Below, piece after piece: positions 11,146 to 22,035 of a DNA stretch of 64,000 nt (position 1 is its first letter; each line of letters begins with the position of its first letter). Origin of the DNA: Tamarix chinensis (lineage: Eukaryota; Streptophyta; Magnoliopsida; Caryophyllales; Tamaricaceae). The stretch is taken from positions 144,666,859-144,730,858 of the forward strand of contig CM060171.1 in assembly GCA_030549775.1 (NCBI GenBank). The letters are read 5' to 3'. The notes under the pieces were generated by a model. It saw only the letters and a program-made list of their open reading frames with translations. It ran no database searches and was not told the DNA's origin. The translations under genes were made by a program, and so were the position numbers.

Positions 11146-13647
11146 ATGGCTTCAAGTGTACCAAGAGTCATCCCCGATATGTCGAAAGTTGAGCCACTTG
11201 ATGGTACTAACTACCGTCGATGGTCTCAGAGGATGACAATTTTGTTTGAGGCTTTGGAGGTTGATTATGTTCTTTTTACTAATCCACCGACTCAGATTGA
11301 TACAGATGATGCTCTCGCTACTCCAACAGCTTCCCTGATCATTCCTGTTGAAAAGAAAAGTGATGAAGCTGTGATAGAAAAATACGAACGGGACAACAAA
11401 ACCGTTCGTGGTCATATTCTACAGCACATGAACAACAAGCTCTTTGATATGTTCTTCGGTGTCGAATCTTCCAAGGATATCTGGGACACTCTGAAGAACA
11501 AGTATGGTTCAGATGAAGCAGGTAGAAAGAAATATGCTGTTGGAAATCTTTTACGATTTCAAATGGTTGATGACAAGCAGATTATGAACCAAGTGCATGA
11601 CTATGAGCTGCTGGTTGCTGAAGTATTGGGTGAAGGAATGAAGATTTGTGAAACTTTTCAGGCCAACATGCTGATAGAAAAGTTCCCTCCATCCTGGAGC
11701 GATTTCAGAAACCATCTGAAGCATAAGAAGAGGGATCTGACCTTGCCAGAGTTGATCAGTCATATGAGGACAGAAGAGGCGAACCGCTTGAAGGACAACC
11801 GAGTACGTTATGCCTCAGGTTCCATGACTGCTAACATAGTAGAGTCTTCTGCTAGAGGTGACAAGTCTAAGGGAAAAGGCAAATGGACTCAGAAAAAGGG
11901 TCAAGCGAAAGGTCAACCTAACTTCAAGAAGGGTGACACTCGAATTCAGAAGAAACAGCTCACCTGTTATGTGTGTGGTAAGTCGGGTCATAAGGCTTAT
12001 CAATGCTTTAAGAGAAAGGGCCCGCAGACTCAGAATCAACAAGGTGGTGGTCCTCATGCTCCACAAGCTAATGTTGCTGAGACAGAGGAAGTGATAGCTA
12101 CTGTGGTTGTGGAAGCTAATCTGGTTGAGAACAAGACAGATTGGATCCTGGACACCGGAGCTTCAAAACACCTGTGCGCGAACCAAGAACTATTCCACCA
12201 GTTCCAGGATGCTACAGATGGAGAGCATGTCTTTATGGGAAACTCTGCAACTGCTGGAGTTCTGGGAAAAGGAAATGTTCTTCTGAAACTTACCTCTGGA
12301 AAGTCTTTAATGTTGAATGATGTGTTGTATGTCCCCTCCCTCCGTAGGAACTTAGTTTCTGGTAGCTTGCTTAATAGGGCTGGTTTGAAACTAGTTTTTG
12401 AGGCTGATAAGGTCGTGTTGACCAAAAATGGGGAATTTGTGGGTAAGGGGTATCTGTCTGATGGACTTTTTGTTCTGAACGTTATTTCTGCTCCTATTAA
12501 TGAAATTGGTTCTTCTTCTGCTTATATTGCTGAATCCGTATCTGTGTGGCATGGTAGACTAGGGCATGTGAATGTGGCTTCCATAAAAAAACTGAAACGA
12601 ATGAATTTAATTAATGTGTTGGACACTAATGATTATGAGAAGTGTCCCGTTTGTGTGGAAGCCAAGTATGTTAAAAAGCCCTTTAAACCAGTCACAGCGA
12701 GAACAACGGAATTGCTTGAATTAATTCATACTGATCTAGCTAATTTTAAGAACACCGAGAGTAGAGGAGGAAAACGGTATTATGTGACATTCATCGATGA
12801 TTTTTCGAGATATACTAGAGTTTTCCTCCTTAGGTCTAAAGATGAGACTGAAGGTATGTTCTTAAAGTATAAAGCAGAAGTGGAAAACCAATTGGACCGA
12901 AAGATTAAGAGACTTAGGTCTGATAGGGGTGGTGAATATGGAACTAGTTTTTTAAAGGATTTTTGTGATAATCATGGTATAATACATGAAACTAGTGCCC
13001 CTTATTCTCCCCAACAAAATGGTGTAGCAGAAAGAAAGAATAGAACTCTAAAAGAAATGATGAATGCTATGCTTTTGAGTTCTGGTATGTCTGACCAAAT
13101 GTGGGGGGAGGCTGTCCTATCTGCATGCTATGTTTTAAATCGGGTTCCCCATAAGAAACTAGACAAGACTCCCTATGAACTATGGAAAGGTTTTGAACCT
13201 AATCTGAAAATTTTGAAAGTGTGGGGGTGTCTAGCTAAAGTTGGTTTACCAGACTTTAGAAAAACCAACGTGGGAACAAAGACATTTTACTGTGCATTCA
13301 TTGGGTATGCTCAAAATAGTGCTGCATATAGATTTCTGTGTTTGAATGATTATTCGATTTGTGAATCTAGAAATGCAGAATTTTTTGAGAATGTGTTTCC
13401 TTTGAAAAAGAATGCATGTGAAATTGCTAGCTCTTCTGATGCTTCTACTGTGCCTTTGTCTTCCTCACCATCTCTTGGAAATGAAAATGATAATATTCAT
13501 GAGCCTAGGAGGAGTAAAAGACGAATACTAGAAACTAGCTTTGGACCTGATTTTATTACTGCTTTTCTTGTTGAAAATGATGACATTGATATGATTAATG
13601 TTGACTTTGTGTCTACATTTCTAATTGTAGAGGATCCTAAATCCTAA
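11146..13647 (+). pseudogene. copia Gag-protease-integrase frame ending at an in-frame stop
   Basis: ATG at 11146 is preferred over upstream in-frame codons because it opens directly on the gag motif (KVEPLDGTNYRRWSQRM). Gag is followed by a CX2CX4HX4C zinc knuckle (about residues 274-287), the protease DTGA (336), a pre-integrase HGRLGH...CPVC finger, and an integrase core with D530, D593 and E629 in DD35E spacing. The frame stops at TAA 13645-13647 (DPKS*KEAV), where relatives read on into reverse transcriptase. With the later frameshift, this makes the element non-autonomous as it stands. Confidence 0.9.
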
Positions 13648-15173
13648 AAGGAAGCAGTAACTTCTGTGGATGCTAGTTTTTGGAAAGAAGCAATTAAAAA
13701 TGAGTTAGAATCGATTATGTCCGATCATACTTGGGATTTGGTGGATTTGCCTAAAGGTTGTAAACCAATAAGATGCAAATGGGTCTTCAGAAAGAAGTTA
13801 AGAACTGACGGAACCATTGATAAGTTTAAGGCTAGATTAGTAGCTGTAGGCTACAAGCAAAAGAAAGACGTTACTTTTTCGATACTTACTCTCCTGTGAC
13901 TAAAATTGCCACTATTCGCTCCTTGGTCGCTTTGGCTGCTATCCATGGACTTATAGTCCATCAAATGGATGTGAAAACAGCATTTCTGAATGGTGACCTA
14001 AAAGAGGAGATCTATATGGAGCAGCCCGAGGGCTGTGAGGTTGAAGGTCAGGAGACTAAAGTGTGTAGATTGAGAAAGTCATTATATGGCCTTAAACAAG
14101 CTCCTAAACAATGGTATGAAAAGTTTGACCAGACTTTAGTCAGCAATGGTTATATAGTAAATGCATCTGATTCTTGTGTATATTCTAAATTGATTGGACA
14201 TGAATGTGTGATAATATGCTTATATGTGGATGACATGTTGATTCTTGGCACAAATATGTCTGTGGTCGATGAGACCAAAGTGTTTTTATCTTCTCATTTC
14301 GAAATGAAAGATTTAGGAGAAGCTGATGTAATTCTTGGCATTAAAATGAGAAAAACTGAGAATGGCTTTTGCTTGAATCAAACTCACTATGTTGATAAGA
14401 TTCTAGAAAAATTTGAGTGTCAAGATGACGTTCCTGTGAAAACACCCTATGATCCTAGCATACATTTGAAAAAGAATCTGGGTGCTAGTGTTTCTCAATG
14501 TGAATATGCTAAAATCATAGGCAGCGTGATGTTCCTAATGAATTGTACCAGACCTGACATAGCATATGCTGTGAGTAGATTGAGCAGATATACTCACAAC
14601 CCAGGTAATGATCACTGGATTGCACTACGCCATTTACTTAGATACCTTAAAGGTACTAAGGATTGGGGTTTGCATTTCTGTAAATTTCCTGCTGTACTAG
14701 AGGGATTTACGGATGTAAATTGGATTTCTGACAATGATGAAGTCAGTTCTACCAGTGGTTATGTGTTTACTTTGGGAGGAGGAGCTATATCTTGGAAGTC
14801 TTCTAAGCAGACTTGCATAGCTCGCTCCACCATGGAGTCAGAGTTTATTGCCCTTGAGTTAGCTGGTCAAGAGGCAGAATGGTTAAGGAACTTGTTGGCC
14901 GATGTGCCTTTGTGGAGGAAACCCAGTGTACCGGTTTCCTTACATTGTGATTCACAGGCAGCTATATGTGTTGCCAAGAACACTGTTTATAATGGTAAGA
15001 GAAGACACATTCGTGTTGGACACAGTTGTGTGAGACAACTGCTGAGGAATGGTGTGATCTCTTTAGAGTTTGTTAGATCCGAAAGGAATCTGGCAGATCC
15101 TCTAACAAAGGGTCTAACAAGGAGAGTTATCCTTGAATCGTCGAGGGGAATGGGGCTTAAGCCTTTGAGTTGA
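13648..15173 (+). pseudogene. copia reverse transcriptase-RNase H, frameshifted
   Basis: Frame 1 continues after the stop (KEAVTSVDASFWKEAIKNEL...[15 protein letters not shown]) to about 13875. It then moves to another frame ([20 protein letters not shown]), consistent with a 1-nt loss around 13870-13878. The second part carries the catalytic YVDD (14223-14234) and the copia RNase H blocks ([41 protein letters not shown]). It ends at 15173. All catalytic motifs remain recognisable, in line with a recent insertion. Confidence 0.9.
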
Positions 15174-15747
15174 GGAAGGTATGGTAAATACCATATCCTT
15201 GAATCCTCTGCACTACGTTCTCATTCCTATGGCGCCTTGTAGTGCGTTGTGGAAAGGTTCAGCTTTCTGCTTTGATGAGTTCATAGCCCTATAATTGGGT
15301 GGTCCTTTTGAGACGGATCTGATGAACTTACTTCTAGACCTTTAAAAGGTTGAGCATGATTATGCTCTTAATGGATCCATAACCAGATTTGGTGGTGCTT
15401 GTGAGACGCACTTGATGGATTCACCTAGGTGAGTGTGAAGGTGGGCCGCCTTCTATGAAAGATTAAGGCTATCTTTCTAGAGCACTCATGAGTACCCAAG
15501 GTGTGCGCATGGCCATTAAAAGCGCTTGTGTTACTATCGCGGAATTTACAAATTTAAGGTAAAAACATGTGTTGTGAGGGTCTCAATCGAAGTCTGAGTA
15601 GTTCAAGACTCGTTCACTCCTCAGATACGATTGTTGCCTCATTTCACTACGTATCAATTCAATCCTTGTGATATTGATACTTAAGTGTTACTCCTTCCTT
15701 GTCCAGATCAATCGGGTTTTTTCTTCTGTTTGCCCTTGGTGGGGGAT

Positions 15748-16467
15748 TGTTGGTGCAATGGCAACATGTGGGTGTTTTGTCATTGTCCCACATTGGTAGT
15801 GAATAAGTATTTTGTTCACTTTTTATATCCCCTCACCTTTTGGGTTGTTTGAATTATGAGTTTGGGTTGTTTTGTGAGTTGTGGGCTGGATCTTAGATAC
15901 CACACACACGCGCGCGCGCCGCCGCCCGTCCGGGCTGGGCTGGGCGTGGGTGTGGTGTGGTCTTTGATCCGATCCGACCCGGTTTTTTCTTTTACCGTTT
16001 TTGTTCGGTTTACTTGGTCTTCGTCGGTTGCGGTTTTACTTATTCAACATTTCGGTTTTTGTGGGCTAGTTAGTGGAAGACGTTCCACTTATGCCTCATT
16101 CGGTTATTTTGACTATTTAATGGTAATTTCATTTGTTTTAATGAATATAATCGACGAGCAAGAGGATTAGTATTTTTCGAAGAGCAACCGCCGACCATTT
16201 TTAAAACCCTAACCCTAGCCAGTACTCATTGTGAAAATCCCGATCTGGCGTTGCAATTTTGCATGTTCCATTCTTCTATTCCGAGTGCACGGAATCGGAG
16301 AAGGTTGTGTTAACCTTGGGGGTGATTCGACGTTGAAGGGATCTGCGCCATTGTCCGGTCGAAAATCACTTCAGGGCAGTGATTATTTCACGGCACAACT
16401 CGTTAATCTCAGTTTGATTTAATTATTATTGTTAATTGCTGCGATTATCGGTATTAATTACTTTACA
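15748..16467 (+). repeat. copia 3' LTR, complete (720 bp)
   Basis: Begins TGTTGGTGCAATGGCAACAT right after the polypurine tract and ends ...attactttaca, giving the TG...CA ends expected of an LTR. A likely TATA element (ctttttatatcccc) lies near 15818. The sequence following 16467 (gtccattccc) is host intron or 5' gene sequence. Confidence 0.9.
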
Positions 16468-16855
16468 GTCCATTCCCATGAAAATGCAGGTGAAGACTCC
16501 AAAGTCCAATTGCCCTGACCCACCCTACACTACACGTCTAAGCTCCATCGGTCATCCCATTTGCTTCCTAACGTAGAAGAATCGCCAAATCCATTTCTCA
16601 TATTAAATTCCGAGGAAATACAACTTTCTCGGCTAATTTTTTATGAGGGCCCTACTTTTAATACCTAGTAAAAGAACATCATCAATAAAATAGGACAGAC
16701 GCATTGTTTCCTAGACCCAAAAATGGATCAAGCATCCATATTTAATAAACCTGCTGCCATTTATTGAAATGAAAAAGTAAACTATAGCTATAATAATACT
16801 TGAAATAAAATTAAATTATCCCACGGGAGAACAAGGGCTAAGAATTGGGACGGAC

Positions 16856-17118
16856 CTGATAAAGGACTTTCTATTGAGGGGCGTAAAGTCATCAGCAGTG
16901 ATGGAGGAATTGGACGAATCGTGACATTTGGAAGAGTAGAGGCCTTCACTGCCACCATGGAAGAAGAACGAATTAAAGCGAGGGATGAACGCTTCATTTC
17001 TATATTCATGGATCGAAGCCGTTACGAAGACAAAACAACCGCAGCAGATGACTAGACATAATAAAATTATTACCACAGCATAATTATGACTGCAACTTGG
17101 GGAACCCAGATCATACAT
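16856..17118 (-). CDS. N-terminal (signal peptide) exon of the TMEM87-like gene
   Basis: The minus-strand frame from ATG at 17118 gives a hydrophobic signal segment (AVVIILLCLVICCGCFVFV), then ASIHEYRNEAFIPRFNSFFF and HGGSEGLYSS...NRKSFIR. The IHEYRNEAF...FFFHGGSEGLY block is the conserved mature N-terminus of plant TMEM87-like proteins. The exon ends in phase 2 at 16856 with donor AG|GTCCGT. The next recognised exon (from 9736) starts in phase 0, so the two cannot be joined directly without a frameshift. Family members carry about 15 residues of FES.(T/S)F.R type here; I found no such exon at 16468-16855 or 9737-9872. The gene may be broken by the copia insertion. Confidence 0.82.
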
Positions 17119-18065
17119 TTCTTTCTCCTCCCCAATTCCCGACCACGGTAACTTTTCTCACTCTATACTACTCACCAATCATCATTCCGCCACCGGTTGT
17201 GACGAAAAAAGCTATTCGCCTTGCAGCAATACGCCTGTGTGGGAGAAATTTACACCGGTCAATTCGACTGATAAAATAAGGAAAATGGTACAATATGCGG
17301 CCTATCTGGGATGAAATCCCCCAGAAATGAAAAATGAAAGTCAATTTAATTTTATTTAAGACATTTTTTTTTTGTTTTAATATATCAAATGAGAGAATTT
17401 GACAAATTATATGTTGTAGCTCCTAATTCAATTTTTAAACGGACTGAGTTGAATTTAGTTATCATCAGATAAATTTTAGATATTAATCTTTAAATTTAAT
17501 TTATTTATAAAAAAAATAATTGAATATAATTAAGGTATGAACAGATTCTAAGAAGAAGAATAAAATAAGTTATTTTAATAAGTTCAATTAAAAACTAACT
17601 TATTAAATTAATTTGTATGTGTATATATTTTTTATTGAATACAAAATTTGAATAAGATAGATCATATTCTTATCTTATTTATGTACAAATAATTTATATA
17701 TAAGACAAAGTTTAAAATTAGTTATGGTAAAAGACAAAATAATCAGTGTATAAACATTATGGTACCAATGATTGACTTTCTAATAAACATCTGAGTAACG
17801 TACCAGCAATTAATATAACTTTTAAATGAATCAATAAATACGTATTGTCGCGAATAAATAAATTAAATTGATTTTAATTTGAATTTAATTTATTTAATAA
17901 AAAAATAAAATTTAATTTAATTTACTTTTATCTAACCAAATCTAAGCAATTCGCAAGTCATCTCGTTGCGTCAATAACTGTCTCCGGTAAATATATGCTC
18001 TATATATTTATGACAACAGAACCAACCGGCCGACATGCTCTCCCCGTCTCCCGCACTCGGCCACA
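17119..18065. other. Upstream region of the TMEM87-like gene, AT-rich, no gene seen
   Basis: 17119-17290 should hold the 5' UTR and proximal promoter of the minus-strand gene. 17300-18000 is AT-rich with no coding frame, terminal repeats or clear promoter motif that I can support. Confidence 0.4.
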
Positions 18066-18073
18066 CTTCTGAC

Positions 18074-18979
18074 TAGGGATGGCAATGGGTCTCGGACCCG
18101 ATCCAGACCCGCTACACCCGTCTTATTTTTAGCGGGTCTGGGTCCATGATTTTTGGATCCGATGGGTCTGAATCGGGTCTGGGTTCACATATACCTTAAA
18201 GGATTTGGGTCTGGGTCCAGTTCTAGATCCAAATCCGACCCGCTAGACCCGTTTAATATACATGTGTGTGTGTGTACACGTATAAATACATACTAATATT
18301 ATGTTTGTCATTATTGTATTAATCTTATATAAGCTCTTTATTCATTTTTTTTTAATTTTATTTTTGTATACTTACTTTATAAACAATATGTATAACATTG
18401 TATTCTAAAAGTTAGGGATATAAATGGGGCGGATTTTACCCAAAACCCGACGGATTTTGTCATACGGATATGGATGATGGAAAAAAAATACCCGTCGAGT
18501 TCGAGTACGGATACGGGTATGGATTTTGTCCTACGGATATGGATGCGGGTACGGGTATGGATTCGGGTATGGATTTTCTTATCGGATACGGATACGGATA
18601 TGAATATACCTACCCTGAACCCGCCCCATTTACATCCCTACTAAAAGCATTAAAACACCATTTGAAAAGTTAATATAATTATTTTAATATATTTATTTTT
18701 TCACTTAAATGATTTTTTTTTAAAAAAATACATATTAAGTTATATAAAACATAAATGTATTTGTATTAGCATAGATTATTACTTATTTTTTTTTTAAATA
18801 ATCGGACTCATTTAGGACCCGTTTAGGACCCGTTTACCCGCTAGACCCGATGGATCTGGATCCGGGTCTGAATTTTTAAAACCGACGGATCTGAGTCGGA
18901 TCTAAGTCTAGATAATATAAACGGGTCCAAATCTAAATATAGCTGGATCCGGTCCAGACCCGACCCATTGTCATTCCTA
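18074..18979. mobile_element. hAT-like element with perfect 8-bp target duplication
   Basis: Left end tagggatggcaatgggtc and right end (reverse complement) taggaatgacaatgggtc form imperfect terminal inverted repeats. The 8 bases before it (18066-18073) and after it (18980-18987) are both cttctgac. Subterminal GGGTCTGGGTC/GACCCGCTAGACCCG repeats fill both arms. There is no coding capacity. A second element is nested at 18413-18640; without it the element is about 670 bp. Confidence 0.92.
18413..18640. mobile_element. nested hAT-like MITE (228 bp)
   Basis: Ends are tagggatataaatggggcgg (left) and tagggatgtaaatggggcgg (right, reverse complement). Flanks are ctaaaagt (18405-18412) and ctaaaagc (18641-18648), a 7/8 match to an 8-bp duplication. 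The inside is rich in GGATACGGATATGGAT units. Same family as the element at 28297-28763. Confidence 0.88.
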
Positions 18980-18999
18980 CTTCTGACACCTAGCAACAA

Positions 19000-19108
19000 C
19001 TAGAATATGTAAGCACTACGGACACAAAGAGTGGGAGTCTGATTTCATCGTTCACTAGAATATGTAAGCACTACGGACACAAAGAGTGGGAGTCTGATTT
19101 CATCGTTC
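19000..19108. repeat. perfect tandem duplication, unit 55 bp
   Basis: ctagaatatgtaagcactac... (19000-19054) is repeated base for base from 19055 to about 19107, ending at ...atttcatcgttc. No gene is visible around it. Confidence 0.9.
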
Positions 19109-19109
19109 C

Positions 19110-20040
19110 CTTTGATAGTGAAGCGACATGTCCAATTGCTACAAGCTACGGCAACGAGACCAAGTACACAAATTAAGGCACAGAAGATGCACCGACTTCC
19201 GCCAAAATATGTGCGTCACTTTGTCTTCTCTCACTCGTGGAGACGCTAAGTCGGTCTTTCCTTTAAAATAAATCAATTAGAACACCTTATTTTGTACTGA
19301 GCCTTCACACTCTTAAAGGACGCAGAGAGAGTGTTTTAGAAAGAGAAAAATAGCTTTATTAGAGACATAAATTCTAGGACTTCCATTGATTTTAGGAAAA
19401 TATCGAAGAAAGAAAAAAAAATTTAAATGACTTTCCAAGCATTTGGTTGACTAGAAAAATTATAGAAAAGAAAATAACAAAGAAAAAAGTTTACAAAGTT
19501 TATCTTTTTCTTTTCTTATTCTAAAATTATGCGACAGACTAGACAGTTATAAAGTCTCAAACTAAGCAGACATATAGCAGCTTATACGATATATCATAAC
19601 CCTTCCTTTTTTTTGGTAGGACGACGTTCTCATATTCTAATTATAGACCTCACAAAACTGACATAATCCAACATAAAATTAAATTTAAACCTAAAAAAGT
19701 AAATTCAATCTTAACTCAAAATTTTAAAATAATCTAAATTAAACTCGAATTTAGATAATCTGATAATGATGTGTATCCATAATGACTCAAATTAAAATAA
19801 TTCAACTTAAAAAAAAAACAACCAAACAAAACCCTAATAATGATCCTACTCGAATTTATTCAATGCCAAAAAAAATCGACCCGAATTTACTCAACATGAA
19901 ATGACTCAATTCAAATCAAATCCATACTCAAACATTATTTCAAAATTGATTCAAATTAAAGTCAATTTTAATATACAAATATAACAATGTATCTCATATA
20001 AATTAATACATAAATAGCAATAACCTATCGTATTAATAAA
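19110..20040. other. intergenic, no gene seen
   Basis: AT-rich sequence with short purine runs. 19620-19970 contains a weak run of CTCGAATTT/GACTCAAATT phrases that may be an old repeat, but no termini can be fixed. Confidence 0.4.
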
Positions 20041-20041
20041 A

Positions 20042-20076
20042 CTAGTGGTACACCGTGCGATGCACTGATTTTAATT
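20042..20076 (-). mobile_element. possible Helitron 3' terminus
   Basis: On the minus strand this reads a GTGC-ATC-GCAC hairpin followed by ggtgtacca and then CTAG|T. A GC-rich hairpin about 10 nt before a CTAG end and a host T is the plant Helitron 3' signature. No matching TC-type 5' end was located to the right, so the body of the element is undefined. Confidence 0.35.
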
Positions 20077-20411
20077 TTTCTAAATTTTTAAAATCAAAGC
20101 ATATACAAAGTTGCATCTAATAGATAGTAGTAATGATAAACATAATGGTAATGATAATTTGAGAAATTAATTTATACAATAGTGTTATTATTGAATGTAT
20201 AATACTAAATATTATATATTTAAATCGAGATGTTAAATTATATGTTATTGTTCCCTACAAATATGTACCCCCTTATATCAAAAAGGAAGTTATTCTATTA
20301 ATTTGTATAACTTTTTAAGGAATTAATAAAAGTAGTCTTATAATTGCACTTACACCTTTTATTAAAAAATAACAAATCATTTAATACATAGATAATTGGA
20401 AAAAAAAAGTG

Positions 20412-20880
20412 ATGATAAAAATAAAAAGAAGGTTTTGACTTTTTTAAAAGGACTTTTTTTTTGTACAAAAATTGAATAATAGAATGACTTCTTCTTCTTC
20501 TTCTTATTTTTCTTCTTCTTCTTCTTCTTCTTCTCTTCTTCTTCTTCTTCTTCTTCTTCTTTTCTTCTTCTTCTTCTTCTTCTTCTGATACAAATGTTGC
20601 AATATTTAATTAGTCACTAATATTTGGCTGATAACAAATATTTATTAAATAGAGTAACATCAAAAACATTGAATTATATCTAAAAATAAAAAGAAGCTTT
20701 TGACTTTTTAAAAATGACTTTCTTTTTTGTACAAAAATTTAATGATAGAATGACTTCTTCTTTTCTTTTTTCTTTTTTTTTGATACAGATGTTGCAATAT
20801 TTAATTAGTCATCATTATTTGGCTGATAACAAATATTTATTAAATAGAGTAACATCAAAAACATTGAATTATATAAAAAT
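20412..20880. repeat. tandem duplication of a ~270 bp unit, with TTC microsatellite
   Basis: aaaaataaaaagaaggtttt ... gacttcttc ... gatacaaatgttgcaatatt ... taacatcaaaaacattgaat occurs at about 20418-20680 and again at about 20683-20878. The first copy carries an interrupted (TTC)n tract at 20490-20585; in the second copy the tract is contracted to a few units. This suggests the microsatellite expanded or shrank after duplication. Confidence 0.85.
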
Positions 20881-21687
20881 AATTGCAAATAAATTAAAAT
20901 AATTGATTAACAACTATACTCATATCTAATTATTCATAATACTTGTCAAATAATTTAAAGGTGGGTTATTGTAACACCCCAAAATTTATATATATATATT
21001 AAAATGAAAGCCATTAAATTAAAACCTGTGAATTGGGGGATGTTACTGCCACACTTAGTACCAGACTGGTTCACTCCGACCATTCTAATACCGAGTGCTG
21101 AGGCTAAAAGGATTTTAATAATCAATATACATCAAAACTAAACAAGGCTTCCATTAAGCATTAAATGATTATAAAATAGAATTTAGAGTGCAAAATTAGA
21201 GACATAATTCAGCGCACATGGTCAAAGTTTCTCAAGAGAAAATAAGTTTACAGACAATAAAAGTTATGTATTAGGAAACTAAAACAAAGATAGAAAATCA
21301 TAAATGGAAATTCCAACCACGCCACTCCCGATCTTCAAGCCAAGTACATGCTCAATACTCAGCCCCGCCTAATGCCTCATGGGTATCGAAGGCATCAAAA
21401 TAAGCATCACCTACCTGCACCAAGTCAGAAGAGCCTTATGCTCGTGGGAATAAGCAGCGCCCATTAAAAGGGTGGTAGTACACTACATACTGAGTAAGGT
21501 AACCGTGCACTAATGCCACACACATAAAAGCACATAATCCATGCAGGATAATAAAACAACACATGATCACTTCAGATAAATAATAAATAAAGGTCATTTA
21601 TAGTCCAGATTAATTAATTAATTAATTCTCTTATTGATACTCATTTCACACCATACTCTTTATCAAATCCATGCGAGTACAGGAACC

Positions 21688-22035
21688 CCACTATTATAGC
21701 CGATGGACCAGAAAACACACAGGTACAATGCACTTGGCCACTATTATTAGCCGGTGGATCGGTCACATATAGGCTAGGACGCCCTAACCACTATTTCTTA
21801 CCGGTGAATCAGTTTGGCCCTAGCTCGCATGGTGTTCCACTGTAAGCACTTAGTTTCTTTTATGTATCTTAGCAAACTCAAAGTTTGGTTTATTGAGCTC
21901 GGGATCCCCTATTATTATAGCTAGTGGAGCGGTCACACATATGGCAACATGCACCTAACCGCTATTATAGCCGGTGGATCGGTCACACATAGGACGAAAT
22001 GCCCTAACCACTATTTCTTACCGGTGGATCAGTTG
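21688..22035. repeat. CCGGTGG motif array in LTR B
   Basis: Variants of ccactattatagccggtgg followed by (a)ccgg or atcgg occur near 21690, 21740, 21800, 21910, 21960 and 22008, separated by gcacc/gccctaacc-type spacers. Equivalent arrays occur in every sufficiently complete LTR of this family in the window. Confidence 0.85.

Larger units (their letters stand above)
9873..16467 (+). mobile_element. Ty1/copia LTR retrotransposon, young, with damaged pol
   Basis: Two direct LTRs (about 9873-10537 and 15748-16467) flank a leader (10538-11145), gag-pol (11146-15173) and a 3' region (15174-15747) ending in the polypurine tract ttggtgggggat just before TGTTGGTGC. From 10082-10537 against 16012-16467 I counted 3 substitutions and no gaps in about 455 bp, so the insertion is recent. 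The 5' LTR has lost or scrambled roughly its first 30-50 bases, and no target duplication is visible (right flank gtcca). No standard tRNA-Met primer site follows the 5' LTR. It lies inside the TMEM87-like gene in opposite orientation. Confidence 0.92.
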
